This document shows, in pieces, positions 13,201-26,270 of a DNA stretch of 64,000 nt (its first letter is position 1; every line of letters begins with the position of its first letter). This stretch comes from Archilochus colubris. Taxonomy: Eukaryota > Chordata > Aves > Apodiformes > Trochilidae. The stretch spans positions 14,702,401-14,766,400 of the forward strand of contig CM041086.1 in assembly GCA_023079485.1 (NCBI GenBank), written 5' to 3'. A model generated the notes under the pieces. That model did not search any database, was not told where the DNA came from, and saw only the letters and a list, made by a program, of their open reading frames with translations. The position numbers and the translations under genes were made by a program.

Positions 13201-16200
13201 CCAAGATGACAGCTTTGAGAAAGCTCTACTGAGCAATATGGGTGCTGCTTGCTTTAAAGCTCACTATTTAATTTCCTCTGACATTTGGAATATTTTCAGT
13301 CCATTCTGCTCATTCTCCTCTTTGTGTTATTTGTTAGACTCTCCTTTTCCTTTCATATCTTTTCTATCAGGAAATAGATGAAATGATTTATCTCGTCACC
13401 ACAGAAGAATAGCTCATACTGTTTTCCTTTCACTTCTGGTTCCCTGTTACTTAACTGCAGCCCTGTCTGGTTCTTTGTATTATAGTTTCCATCTAGGGAA
13501 TTAATAAATTAAACAGAACAAAAATTAAATTAGACTTGGCAGGCTTGCAAGAGCTACTGATTTAGGTGCTTCCTCATATCAAATTGAGAGGGAATGTTTT
13601 AGTATCCCAGGGGAGACCAAATGAGATGAATACCTTGAAAGAGATTAACATTTGTTGGGGAGCAGAAAGAATAGGGAGCAAATTTGGAAAAAGATCTGAA
13701 GGGCAACTATGTTATTTTTTTAAAATCTCTTTGAGATAGAAGAAATCAATTGATCCATCCAAAGACCCCTTCTGAAACTTAGCATGCTGAGAAGTATCAA
13801 AATACCCCATACTTTCTGACAAGCTGATAGAACTTCTACCTGAAATTTTCCTTTTTTAACTCCAAGTAGGATAAAGAAAGCATCAAATTTATTGGTTATA
13901 TACTAAAAGTGAAATTATCACAGAATAAGAAGCATGGACTCCAATCGATTTCATGTGCTCTCAGTTTTTATTTTGCATTTCTTTAGATACAACTGGGTCA
14001 GGGCAGTTCCCTGGAAAGACATGGAGACTGTCCCGAGGAACTGCTGTACCTGAGGAGATCAATCCACAGCCTTCCACATAGGATTTAGTAGAGAAATGAA
14101 AGGAGACAGTCCCAGCAGGGCCAGGAAGCCTGCAAGTAGCACTCAAACCTTAAATGTGATGAAAATCCCTTAATAAAAACCAGAGGGGATGAAGCAGAGT
14201 TTGCCACAACTCAGAAAGTCATCAAGTTCATGGAATTCAAACCGGGAATGAAGGACTCGCCTGGAATGACACAGCAGCTATGGGGAGGACAGAACATCTT
14301 CCCCATTCTGAACTGACCATTTGGCATCATCTCTAAGGAAACACTAAGTTTAGAAGCCTTTCAGTCTTTTGGGAGAGCACATTGTAAGGAAAATGTCCAG
14401 CTATAACAGCCTCAGACTCCTGACTGATTCAGCATCTCATGACACCTCAAGACATGGTTAGAACAGAACTGTGGTTCACCAAGTTGGATTTTTCTTCCAA
14501 GTAAACAGCAGAGCATGTAATAATTTATTTTACTAGAAGCAAGCTTTAGCTGCACAAATTATAACCAAGAAACTGCACTGAATAATTTGTAACAAATATG
14601 ACAAATAATTTCCATTATTTTGCCCTGCAGCAACAACCAACCACTTCCTAAAAAAAAAAAACAACCCTTTAATTTGAATCTGATAATTTCCTACTTCATT
14701 TTCATTTCTTACTTTTTTTTAAAATAGCCATACTAAAAATTTCAAAAGTGTTTTTTGCTGTCATCTGGTCATTTCAAGTGTATCATTTTCTTTGCTGATA
14801 GTCCATATAACTGCTATTTCTGGGGCTGTAAACAGCAATCCCCCATGAAATCTATGCAAGACTGCTAATGGGGTGTATGTCCATCCAGCAGTCCCAAATG
14901 ATATCCTGGCATATCAGCTCAGAGTGCCAAGAGAGGTGAATTTGCACAAGAATATCAAGCTTATGAGTGATGTGTGAGGCATGTGAGTTGTTTTGCAGTG
15001 TTTGTAAGGGAGGCAGCTATCACCAAAAAGTGGCAGGTACCAAGAGCTGATGACATCTTCAGTGAATTGGGGCAGTACCTCAGCAAGATTTAGCAGAGGG
15101 GTCCTGTCATGGCTCTGACACAGGAGCAGAAAGCATCTCTCTAATCATAGTTTACATGTTCATGCAGCAGTACTGATATTTGTAAGGAAAAAGCACATCC
15201 AGGGATGAGGTTAAGGGAAAGGAAGAGCAAAAAGTGCACCTAAGAGGAACTGCTAAGTTTGCCCAACCTGTTTTCACCTTGTCATGAGTTGTAAGTTGTC
15301 ATGTTAATCAAGGAGATTGCAGCCAACTCAACATGAAACCAAATATATTAAAAATATATAGGTTATCAATCCAGCAGAAAAGTATCTCTTTACATTTTGA
15401 TTGAAAAAGAAGTCCAGTTAAATTCCTCCTGCCAAACAATATTTCCAGTTAAACCAAGCATGTTACTGCTCTGCTCCCTGGAATACAGCACTAATGCCTC
15501 AAGAACAAAGTCCTCATTGGTTTAAGAAATATTAAACTCCTTCTGTGCAGTATACTGAGGGATTTTGCACCTGATGGCAGAATCAGAGAGATAAAAAATA
15601 AAATAATACACAGTATTCAGTAGAAAAGTCTGGGGAAATGAAAGAGAAAAACACAGCTAACACAAATATACAAAATTACATCTGTATAGCTTTTACCTGC
15701 TAATTAAAATGAAGCAACTACTCTATCACCTTGTCTTCATGAGTTATCCCAGTTTTGAAAGCTTTTTTCTTACTGTTCTCACAAAACATTTCCTCCTGAA
15801 CTGACCTGTATTGTCTTCTTTTTATAATAAACAGGAGGCAACACATCTGTTGTGATGGCCACACAAAACTAGCCAACTATTAGGCCTGATGGCACAGCAA
15901 TCAAGGAGGATTTATTACTACAATTCCCCATAAGTGGAGATATAATCATAGCCCTTCTTTCTCCATCAGAGCTAAGAAAACCATTAGGTGACTGGCTGTA
16001 ATTTTTTCCCTGGTCCCTTTGGGTTCTAAACAAATACACAGACCCGTGCTGCTTTTCAGATCAGGCATTTGGGTTCAAGTATATTCAATTCTAAGTGAAT
16101 GCAGTGACAAGCCCAATTGCACCATGCTATTTATTTGGCTTTGGGACTGGCCTGCTAGATAACGATCCAGATTTTTCTCAGTAAATGTGACAAGTCAATG

Positions 16201-19200
16201 AGAAAAGTTAAATATAGATATCTCGTTAACAAGCAAAATTGGAATAATACATTACAAAGCAGACTCAGCTTTTCAGACCCTTCATTATGGAACCTAGCTA
16301 AGAGGTCATTTGATTAAAGCTGAACAGAAATATCTATACATCTTGGTTTAAAAAGCTCACCAAATTTAATGCATTTAATAACGTTAGTTACAGCTGGCTT
16401 CTAGAGCCAGACCTAATGAAAGAGCTTCAGCAGGGAGACACCAAAGCTTCAGATTTCCTTCCTGCCCTCTGGGATGAGCCCACACCCCTGTTATTTGCAC
16501 TGCAACAGCCAAGTGAGCAGAGACCCTTCAAAAGGGAACCGAAGCTTCAGGGGAGAGCTGCCCCTTACCAGAGGGCACTTCACTGAAGAGAGGAATATAC
16601 CTGAAATTTCATCTATTTTTGCTGAGAGCTGTATTAGGACAATTCTGTCTGCTTGGCAATAGCTGCAACAGTTGGAAAGAACAGATTACCACTTTTCTTT
16701 TGAAAAGACTGCTATTTTAGCCCAATAATAGTATTTATATAAGTCACATAATTAGAGCATTTGCCCAGAGACAGGTCTACATGGGGAGATTTTAATCAAA
16801 AGCAATAGGTAGCACATTGAGTAGCAGCTAAGTGGTGGTGTTAAGGTTTATCATTCTGGCCTCTACTTTTCACATAAATTCTGGTTTATATCTAGCCCTT
16901 AAGGATATCAGCTAGGCAAGAAAAAACATCAGAAAATCTATTTAAGACCCTTATTTTTTCTTTTTCCTAACCCAGTCACAAACATTCTTAGCTCAAATCC
17001 CTTTGCAATAACTGCCTAAACATCGAATGTAATTTTATTTCTTCGTTAATCAAAATGGTCATTTGAGAAATAGTGATCATCCTGAGCACTCTCCAAAGAC
17101 TACAGAGGAATTATCTTAAATTTAATGAGTGCTGGATAAGTCTACAGAGCATCTTCATTTTAATTTATGAAATTGGTATTTCATTTGTTGACCATTTGTG
17201 GGTGATATAAAAAAAAAAAAAGTAACTGTAGATATCCAGTTAATTGATGTGTTCATTAAAAGTGTATGCCCATAGGTAAAACTGTATGCCCATAACATTC
17301 AATTAAAAAATCATAGCTTAAACTCTCCTGCTTGTTAAAAACTTTACATGCAAAATTATTTATTGCTGCTCTGCAAGACTGAAAAGCAGTTTCAAAATGA
17401 ATTTTGCTGTTTACCTGACATTGTGTAGCTCAAATACTTAGGTAAGAATGCCCTTGTGATATTGGCAATTAATGGCTACTAAAGAATTATCCAGGGAAGA
17501 AAAAAAAAAATCTTTTGCACTAAACTCAGCATATTATTCTTTGTAATCTCAAGGGGGAAAAAACAACTAAAATTTACATTTTAAAAAATCAAGCTATATG
17601 CTTTTTAGTCACAAAATAACAGATCTACACATTTCTATCAATTTGCCTGCTAAAATTACTGGGGTGATTGGGCTACAGTTCTTAGTTATAAGCACCTGTA
17701 AATCAACTCACTCTTCCTCATTTGGAAAATAGAGGATTATTTTATCTAAAGGTATAAATTTCTTAGCTCTTATCATACTCCATAAGTTTATTCTGAAATT
17801 ATTTTTTAAGAAATCACAAGCCAAATCATGCCCACAGTGAAAAAAGTAAGAAAACAGCCCCTCTAATAACTCAGGTACTTGGATTTCACCTAGCATTTAT
17901 ATATGTATTGGATATTTTGTGATCAGAGAATTTTACTGTCACTAGCAAGTCAGAGCCTCCTTAAAAACCCCTCTGAAATAGGAAGGCATTACCATCTGCA
18001 TGTTAAGCAGAAGCAAATGTACAAACACTGATGTTAAATATTTCTAATGTTCCTTTCTCCCTTGCCACTCAAACACCCCAAGGCCACTGGTAGAACCTAG
18101 ACATCCCCTGGGCTTTTCTCCAAATTTACAGTTCTCCTCCTAATAATTGAAAGTCTCTGAAACACTGACATTATGTTCCATCCACTCCCCCAGCAAGGAC
18201 TGTGACAAGATGAGCCATCCCCTGGAGTTATGTTCTTTTACCTATAGCATCAGTAAGAGGAACACCACAGATGTCTGGTCCTCCAACATCAGAAATATCA
18301 CTTCTGACAGCACTTGCTGCCTGCAATGAACACATTCATCCACTTGGGAAGCAATGTGTCATGTCATGTGTTTCTAGATAGGGAAGTAAACTACAGACTT
18401 TCCAAATTCAGCAAGATTTTGAGATTAAGATAATAATTTGGGTTTCAAACCAGGAGGGGACCCAGGGACAATGTATGACCAACATACATTCAAGGGTGAT
18501 TATTTAGCTAGACAAAATACCTGAAGGTATACTACTGTATATCAAAGGTATTAATAAATATTCTTGTGGTGGTGGCTTAAAGATATGTAAATACCAGCCA
18601 TATACTTGGCACAACAAGATAAGTCACTTCTAAAACTCCATGTGTTCACTCGTTGCATGTTGCAGACATTCTTGCACTTCTTTCTTGTTTGAGCTGTGCT
18701 CTCTCCCTCTCTCAAGGGTAAGGACTAAGTAAAAAATGGGGATTTCCTGTTGATGAGTGGGAGCATGTTGCTTTTGACAAGGAAAAAAGGTGTAATATGA
18801 TTTATGAAGAACTAATAGCATTTGAAACAACTCGCATCTACCTCACTTAAAGGAGAGCCCAAAGGAAATTTAGTAAAGAACAGCCCTTAAGTCAAACTGA
18901 CACTTGCTGTCCTGTGTATTAAAAAGTATTCCTTGTAAATATTAAACTTTACAGCTATTTGAGAAACCATAATCAAAATTTTAAAAAGGAATTATTAAAA
19001 AAAAAAAAAAACAACAAACAAAAAACAACACCACTACCACACCAAACAAGTTATTAGGGATTTTTCCCTAAAACAGACACCTCCTATCATTAACTCTGGA
19101 AAAGACAAAGGGCACAAAGTAGTTATTATTTGGCTTTAAACTCCAAAGTATTAAACAGGGTGCAGTTCCTGTCCATAGCACCAGGACTTGACTCTATTGA

Positions 19201-21829
19201 TTCCACTGCTACTACTGAAAGATCTCACTCTTGCTAAGCCCATGAGGTTTAAGACTTGGGTTCACATCAGCTTTCAGTAAAGACAGACCTAAGCCACAGA
19301 AATAAATGTCAAATACAAAACTATTCCCAAGTCTTCACTTTTTGGGACAGCAGTTCAATAGATTTTACAGAAAGGAGCCAAATATAACACAAGAGCTCAG
19401 AGTTCTGAGTTCCTAACAAGTCTTTATCATTATGAATGTTGAATGCTTTTCAGACAATCAAGGGCAACACTGCCATATCTTTTGCAAAGGATAAGATCTC
19501 TTTGAATCTGTGCCACTTATTTCAATTGTTAACTTGGGTACAAATTCTGGTTTAGATGAGCATTATTCTCAGATGACATTCTCAGAAATGCAAGGTTAGA
19601 CCTATCTGATAAATGCATCCCCTTTAGATGTCATAAGCTCCCTTTGCTTGCAGGGCTCATCTCTATTAATTACCAGTGTTTTGCTTCACAACCTCACATT
19701 TCAGGCTAGAATTCTGTTAGTTTTATTCATACCAAGCGAGACCCATGAACTGGTGTAGAGCTTGCTGACTGTGCAGGGTGCCTACAGTAATGGAAAAAAG
19801 CAGCAAAACCAGAGCAGAGATTCCAACTGTGATCCTCTAAGGGAAAGAGGACTGGGACAGTAAATAATAAAGGAAACCAAAGACCAGAAAAGCTGTTTAA
19901 ACTATTCATATACAATAAAATTAAAGAAGGTGCTGATGAAAAACTGAACCAGGGGATTTAATGTGCAGCTAGGATGTTCCTTGACTACAGTGCTGTGAGG
20001 ACAATATTGCATCCAAGGAAGGCACAATTTAAAAAAGAAGATTTACTATTGTCTTAGGGGAAGACACTTTCTGTTTGGCTGAAGAGGAGGAATGCATCTT
20101 TAGAAGGTCCAGAGAGATTTGCTACTTAGTCCAAATAATAAATTTGCCAGAAGTCCCACAAGGAAAACTCAGTTTTGTTCCTTGGATATTTATTTTCGGT
20201 GAATTCCTGTTTGCCAGTGTGTGGACTTCTCTAGATACTGAGGAAATATGAGGCTTTCTTTTAAATAGATTAATTATTTGATGGAGAAGATATAAAAACA
20301 CACTGTGCTATAAGTGTCCTGATTTCCAATTAATATTAATGTATTTCAAAAATGTGATAAGTTTGGCTATATGCAAGATTCTGAAAACACACAGGGGTGT
20401 GTTACTTACAGGGGTTATATCCTTCCTGAGGTGCATCCATGTCATTAAACCAGACATTTTTGGACACCTATAAAAACCCAGTAATTTTCATACCTAAAGT
20501 AGAAAAAATGTTCTTTTTTAACATGCCAAGATATTTCTGAAAAATCAAGTGTGTTTGTCCTCTTATCACACTAAAACTTTATCAGCTACCTTGGGAATGG
20601 CATTTTACATGAGCTTCTGGTTTGTTATGCCAGATAACCTGCCTCTGCTTCCCATCAGATACCTTCTCTAAGGGCCAGCAAAGGGCTACATTAATATTTC
20701 TGCAATTATTCCAAGGCTGCTGCCTTGTACAAAACAGAAGATTTATACAGGTCAGATTAACCAAAGGCACTTACATCACTCTAAAAAGTGTCAAACTGTG
20801 TAACTTGATGTCAAACAGTAAAGGAGCAAAATACCAGGCAAATGTTATTCCTCCTTCTGCCAAGATAATGAGCTTGATTCTATTCTTTCTTAATCCTGAT
20901 TTTATGGAAGTTATCTCCGGTACAATCTCTTTGGATCTTTGCTACTCTGAGAGGAAAGAGAATCAAGTACAAAGGTTTCAGAGTCTTGTAAACTCATTTC
21001 TTTTTATTTTCTCCTGTCAAAAATACACGTAACTGTTCAGACTCCAAGCTCACTATGGGGAAAAACCCTGCAATGCACCTGAGCAGTTATCAAGCTTTCA
21101 AATTAGATACTTAGGCACCTAAAATAGCCACAGAGCTCCTCTTAGACCAATTTCATTTGCTTCAAGAGCAGTGTCCTTGGTAAACTACCTTGGGGAGCTT
21201 TAACCTGCTGAAAAACTGTCTTCATACCCTTTGGAGAAAACCCAACCCCACAGAAGCAACACAAAACTATTTTCAAAGCAAATATCTGAGACTGGGAGGG
21301 CTGAAGATGTGTGCAGGCTGCAGGTGCCCTGGGTGCCCATACCCCAGCTCTTTTCTCCCTTCAAGTCTCAATCTTTGAGGAAACTGTGGTGCAGGTGGAC
21401 TTTCCACGGAACTTGAGGCACTTTTCTAAGTTTCCTATACATGATAGCAGAAATTAGCCTACTCTTGCCATGAAGTTTACTTAAAACTCATCCTGGTTGA
21501 TGGGGATTTAGCAAGAGCTGGGGCTCCTGCCACATCAGGACATGGGGACACGTTGTGCTGGGGAGATGGACAACTAAAGTGGTTCAAACTGTGCTTTAAC
21601 AGACAGTTCACACTAGAATTTTTAGTAAGTTTTGAGAAGATGTCTTTCTCTTTTAAGAAAGAAGAGGTTTTAAAGTGCTTTTTGAGCTTTGCTTCCCAGA
21701 CACAGATGGGCTTCGTGCCCCATTTTCATTTCTTTCATGCTGCTGGCCATGAGCAGGAGGTAAACCCTGCCTTCACTCCTATGGCACATTTAAACCCGAA
21801 TTACTTCCCAATAATTTATTTCCTACTTA
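10205..21829. other. unique noncoding sequence
   Basis: I recognise no gene in about 11.6 kb. Minor structures include GAGCTATTTGAG duplicated at 10863-10874 and 10878-10889, a T-rich tract at 12451-12474, a possible ancient repeat at about 12555-12625, a 12-bp direct repeat TGTATGCCCATA at 17263-17274 and 17283-17294, and an A-rich tract at 18997-19045. ORFs are short, several without ATG, and match no family I know. Confidence 0.65.
12555..12625. repeat. possible ancient amniote interspersed repeat
   Basis: The words 'ctcccactgagatgaatgacaa' and 'ctttcagtgaaagaggattgg' resemble the recurring amniote pattern 'tcccattgacttcaatgggag...gcaggat' seen in old interspersed repeats. A related word (CCCACTGAAATGAAT) occurs near 11076-11090. 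This is pattern memory only. A profile search against Dfam would decide. Confidence 0.3.
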
Positions 21830-21830
21830 T

Positions 21831-22140
21831 CTAGCGTAAAACCGCGGTTTCCTTCTCAGGCCCTGGCGCACTCCCCCTTCCCGCCTCTCCACAGTTCCCG
21901 CCCCTCCCGCTTCCCGCCCATCCCCTCAGGGCCGCCCGCCCGCCGCGGGCTGTCCGCGGCTGATCGGGGCTACTCCGGCCTGTGCTTTCTGACCGATTTT
22001 TCAACGCCGCGGTCGGGGCCATGGCTCCCCCCAGCCCCAGAGGGTGTTTGTCCCCTGAAGTGTACGCTCGGGAGCTCTCGGTGCCAGAGTCACCCCGGAA
22101 AGCCTGCGCAGAAGGAGCGCTCATGGAGCGTTGTTTCTGA
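21831..22140. promoter_or_regulatory. CpG island, candidate promoter (part 1)
   Basis: By my count there are about 29 CpGs in roughly 300 bp, while the surrounding kilobases have almost none. The block contains GC-box words (CCCGCCC at 21898-21904 and again at 21914-21919), CCGCGG sites and C-rich runs. In birds an isolated unmethylated island of this kind is usually a transcription start region. No recognised coding exon is attached, so the target may be a lncRNA, an upstream 5' UTR exon or a distal promoter. Direction is unresolved: an ATG in strong Kozak context lies on the + strand at 22021, and a 97-codon ATG frame lies on the - strand at 22124-21831. Confidence 0.75.
22021..22140 (+). 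other. short ORF in the CpG island (39 codons)
   Basis: ATG in the context GGGGCCATGG (G at -3 and +4, a strong Kozak match) opens 39 codons ending in TGA at 22138-22140. It starts MAPPSPRGCLSPEVY. The frame is open for about 20 codons upstream of the ATG as well. I do not recognise the peptide, and no obvious splice donor follows within the frame. It could be a uORF, a small ORF in a lncRNA, or chance in GC-rich sequence, which has few stops. Confidence 0.25.
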
Positions 22141-22190
22141 GGAAGAGGGGAGGGGTGTGGAGGGGAATTTCAGTGAGATGTGGCAGGAAT

Positions 22191-22197
22191 TATAAAA
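22191..22197 (+). promoter_or_regulatory. TATA-like box between the two CpG clusters
   Basis: TATAAAA lies about 50 bp past the first CpG cluster and about 120 bp before the second. A start site around 22220-22230 would place the second GC-rich block in a 5' UTR. TATA words are common in AT-rich DNA, so the call rests only on the island context. Confidence 0.35.
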
Positions 22198-22314
22198 ACG
22201 TTACTGGAAAAGACGCTTTAGAAAGGGAAAGGAAGCAAGAAAGAACAATACGATGAGGAAAATGTCAGGGAGAGGCTTGCTGATCGATACAGCTGTTGGG
22301 TTGCTGGTGTGACT

Positions 22315-22380
22315 GCCTGGGCGGGGGAGCCGCCATCTCGGTGTGTGCTCCGGGAGGCGGCAGCGGCACCCGTTGGCTTC
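22315..22380. promoter_or_regulatory. CpG cluster (part 2) with GC box and YY1-like site
   Basis: A second compact GC-rich block has about eight CpGs. GGGCGGGG at 22319-22326 is a GC box. GCCGCCATCTCG at 22329-22340 matches the YY1 site, which is frequent just downstream of vertebrate start sites, with one mismatch. Together with the first cluster this makes 21.83-22.38 kb the strongest promoter candidate in the window. Confidence 0.55.
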
Positions 22381-25300
22381 TCAGCGTTCTGTGGTTAGAG
22401 CTGTTTGAAAACCAACCACCAGCAGCTTGAAAACCAAATGTAGAAGAGGGGAAAAGAAAACAAAACCGTTGAAAATTGTTCCCCGTAGTTCTGAGGTGGT
22501 GACAGGAAGAAGCAGCTGTGTTCCCCAGGGCATGGCTTCCAGTAGATGCACATAACTCTCCTGTAAGGAAATAAACCCACCTGCTACAGTGACAAAGGAT
22601 TTTTGTAGCCAGGATTGACTCTTCATTAAATTAAAACGTCATCTTTTCATACAGCAAAGAGAACAGAAGTTTAGGTGAAAGGGGGAGGTGGAAAAATTTC
22701 TGCTGTCTCAATTTTTTCTTTCTAATACCGGGGGAAACATTTGTACATATCTCATTTTTCCTGTGCTGCCTTTAACTCAGACTTGCTTTTCTGTCTGATG
22801 TGAGAAAACACAAATGCAGGTGAATGTAGGGACAAGTGCTGCTTTTAGCAAATTATAACACCTCAGACAATTTTACTTACAATTTTAGACACCTGATTTT
22901 GGATAGTCTGGCTCCACCAGCATTGCCTCACAGAGGTCCTTAGGCCTCAGGACACAATGCTTTTGCGTACCATTCAGATCAATGAAAGCTAAGGATGCCC
23001 AGGATCTCTAAGGAGCTTCTTAATACTTAACAGAACTGTGTCTTAAATCTACTCATGGGTGGTACTGTGGAATTATTGAGTAAAATGAGAAAGAAAGAGC
23101 CTTATTGATGAGCTGTGGTTGTAGAGATGTTACAAACTCTCTCAAAGCAACTCAGTCTCCTAAGTCTCTAAGGAGAAGAGAGGAAGTCGTAACAAAGACC
23201 ATGAAAATAATTTTGACCATTAATATTTAATATTCTACCTTTTTCTCCCCCCTTTACTCTGGCATTCTTGCTAAAACAGCTGGGATGAAAACTACTTTCA
23301 TTGTTCTTTAGGGAAACAGTGTTTTGTTACATTACACCTGTTCTTTAAATGCACGAACTCTGGAAGCCACGGAAGCAGATAAATCTCTTTGTGAAGAAGG
23401 CATATTCAAGATTCCAGGGACAAAACTGATCTTTGCTTTGTGGGTTAATGGCATTAATAATTTCCATTTTGATAAGTCTAAATGTAAAAAGCCTCCTTAC
23501 ACAAGAGTCAATCCTTCAAAAGTGACTATCCATAATAAATTTTCAAGAGCAATGAAAATTGTCACTCTGCCAGCTTGATAAATTGTAGCCCCAACTGGCA
23601 GAGCCATTTGCTTTGCAGTAAGCACAAAATGACAGATCTTTGCTGAATACAAACTATATGCTTGCACCTTTCACAGCTGGTTTAGCTTGTAAACACAGCA
23701 AAAAAACAAAAACTGAAGGTTATGCACAAAAAATAAGTGGTTTCACATCTAACTGCTGCTCTTGGTCTAGAGACTTTTTTCATATTAGAAACTAATATTG
23801 AAAGAAACCTTTTGGGTGTCTACAGGATCATCTGTGTACAACTACACTGGTGGTTTCTTCACTTGAAGTGATTCAACTGTATCAGGGTCAATCATTTCAG
23901 GGAGAGAAAAATCATGTGTATGGTGTCACCTCAGTGCTTACCAGAACACCCTCCCCTCATATGTGAAATAGTTACAATTCACTGTACTGAGCTGCATATC
24001 CTGATACCAATCATTTGTCACCTACTCTAATTCCACTGGCTGCTGAGCTGTCTCCCTGAGGACTCATTCTAAACTGCCAAGTCACAGAGCATGCCTTAGA
24101 GAAAGAAATTGCTTTGTCAGAGATATGTTTAATTCTTGTCAAGAGATGGAATTCCTTCCACAAAATAATAATAAAAAAAAACACTTGCCTGAAGCCATTT
24201 TTGCATAATACATACATTATGCAAATGCAGATGATACTTAATGACTCTGTGTTGCTAAAAATAGATGTTTGGCCTTCAAAGGGAGATTTCTACCTACTTG
24301 CTACAAGCAGTCACTCCTATTCCTAGCAAAACTTGTTATTAGATATGTACAGATTTAAAGATGTGATTCAAGCAAGGTGTGTCTGAAGATTCTTGGCTCT
24401 CCTAACCACGGAGGTGTCAGCAATGCCTGACAAGGGTGGTTTGATGAGCAGGAATTGTACAAAGACCTTCCATTATCCTGGGAATAATCTGCCTGGAATA
24501 GATAATGCAATGGGCAAGTCTTCTTACTTGGTCCATCCTATCCAGAAGATCAGCAATTTTTCTTCTTTTTAAAAAGCTACCTCTAACCAGCTTATTTTAT
24601 GTTCTAGTAAAATACAGCTTCAAGACCAGGACCTTTCTGGTCTTTTGGCATGTTCACTTCAAAGGAAGCTCTTGAAGCTCCACATCAAGGCTCTGGATGT
24701 GTGAGTAGCTCCATCATACTTCAGTGGGCAAATATGCAAATATTCTTGGCAGCCAAGGCTATAACTTAGTGCAGATATTAAACTGCAAATTCCAGACATA
24801 CCAATGACTGGTATTCTTGATTTCCCCAATTCCTAACTCCCTAAACTTAAATCCTGGGTTATGTTCTTTTATGTTCCTATTGTCTGGATCTCTTTGCTTG
24901 TTTGCCACTCTCTATACTCTTCTCTATCCTATTACAATGAACATTAATATTTAAATATTTAAAATCCCCTAATTGAACAAAACCAGAGATGAAGTATGAA
25001 AAAAACCTCAGAAGAAACAGTTAAGATACTTGAAAATTACAAGCAGCTAGAAATCAGAGGCTTATTGGCAAGTTATGTGGCTCAGGAAATCTCACCATTA
25101 GAGTCCACTGCTTGCTACACCTATTTATAGCTATAGATACCCAGGTTCTTCTAAAGTGATTATTATGGGACAAATTTTGTCAATTATACCTTACTATCTT
25201 CGTTTTCTCATCATAAAATGTCCTTTTGCCTCATCTTACAGAGAAGTGCCAGAGAACTGAACTGGCTTGTATGAGACAGAGGAAGTCTGCATCAAAATAT

Positions 25301-25722
25301 CAGCAGAACTGCTGGGTTCTTGGGTCTCCTTCCAGACCTGAATTTGGCTGACTGGATGATAACACTTCACACAACTCAGTATTTCCAGGAGTTTGTCACA
25401 TACACCACATGGAAACATGCACACAGTACAAAAAAGAAGACAGGAAAGGAAACAAGTAATACCAGAAGGTGGGGAAAAAAACTGAAACACTAATGATAAT
25501 CCATCATTCCTTGGAAACATACGGCTGGAAAAAATTATTGCCCTATTAATACAGGAACTTTGCCTAAAAAGAAGAGTTGTGAAGAGCAGAACCACATGAT
25601 TGAATGCTGAAGCACTTCAGTCTTTGATGGGATTTCAGAAAAGGAGTGGAATAGCATTTCAGGTTTTGTACTAAGGTTTGTAAGAAACCTGGTGGCATTA
25701 CGGGGATGAAGTAACACAGTGC
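22381..25722. other. unique noncoding sequence downstream of the CpG island
   Basis: No gene is recognised. The stretch from about 23330 to 23650 has the texture of a vertebrate conserved noncoding element (homeobox-like ATTA/TAAT words, balanced composition, no low-complexity runs). This is noted separately as a finding. An octamer word ATGCAAAT lies near 24733. The rest is AT-rich sequence with short chance ORFs. Confidence 0.55.
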
Positions 25723-25804
25723 CAAAAAAAAAAAAAAAAACCAAAACAAAACAAAAAAACCCCCCACAATAAAAAACAAACAAAAAACCCCAACCCAAAA
25801 CCCA
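25723..25804. repeat. A-rich low-complexity tract
   Basis: An A17 run is followed by CAAAA, AACCCCCC and CAAACAAAAAACCCC units. Similar A/C-rich tracts recur at 591, 10135, 18997, 31640, 33050, 34925 and 56465, always A-rich on the + strand. Confidence 0.85.
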
Positions 25805-25976
25805 CATTGAGGGAAGATGGCAGTCAAGAACTTATACAAGTTGGGAGAAGACTGGAAAGCAGCTTCTGGGATTTTATTCTCTCCTGTCCTCACTAGACAT
25901 GTTTCCTTACAATGCAATATTCCCCAGTTTTCTTGAAATGTAATTCCTCTTAGAAAGTAAAAAGTTGTTGTGTTGT

Positions 25977-26270
25977 AGAAGTGTAGAATAGTTGGGGCTG
26001 GAAGGGGGCCTTTAAAGGTCATTTGAGTCCAACCCCCTTGCAATGACAAGAGACATCTCCAAGTAGATAAGGTTGCTCAGGGCCTCATCCAGTCCAACCT
26101 TGTCTCTTTCCAGGGATGGGCTTCAACAACTTTGGACAGCCTCCTCCAGTGTTTCACCACCTTCACTGTAAAAACCAATCTTTATTTCTAGTCTGAATCT
26201 CCCTTCTGGTTTAAAATAATCACCCCATGTCCTGTTGCAACAGAGCCTACTAAGGGAGGCAGCAGTTCCC
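25977..26270 (-). mobile_element. degraded CR1 LINE fragment, different subfamily
   Basis: Read on the + strand this is the reverse complement of a CR1 3' end. Its order 'tagaatagttggggctggaagg', 'aaaggtcatttgagtccaaccccc', 'aggttgctcagggcctcatccagtccaaccttg', 'ccagggatggg' and 'cagtgtttcaccacctt' is the standard one for CR1 subfamilies other than the two younger copies here. Many substitutions are present and the tandem octamer tail is eroded to a single TAGAATAG-like word, so it is older than copies A and B. The distal edge near 26270 is uncertain. The 161-codon - strand ORF over this area is a chance fusion of repeat and A-tract translation. Confidence 0.85.

Noticed and set aside
20622..21032. 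136-codon + strand frame
   Set aside because: It begins with TTG and shows no family signature; likely a chance frame.
25564..26049. 161-codon - strand ORF
   Set aside because: It spans the A-rich tract and the edge of a decayed CR1, and the poly-Phe run is the translated A tract.
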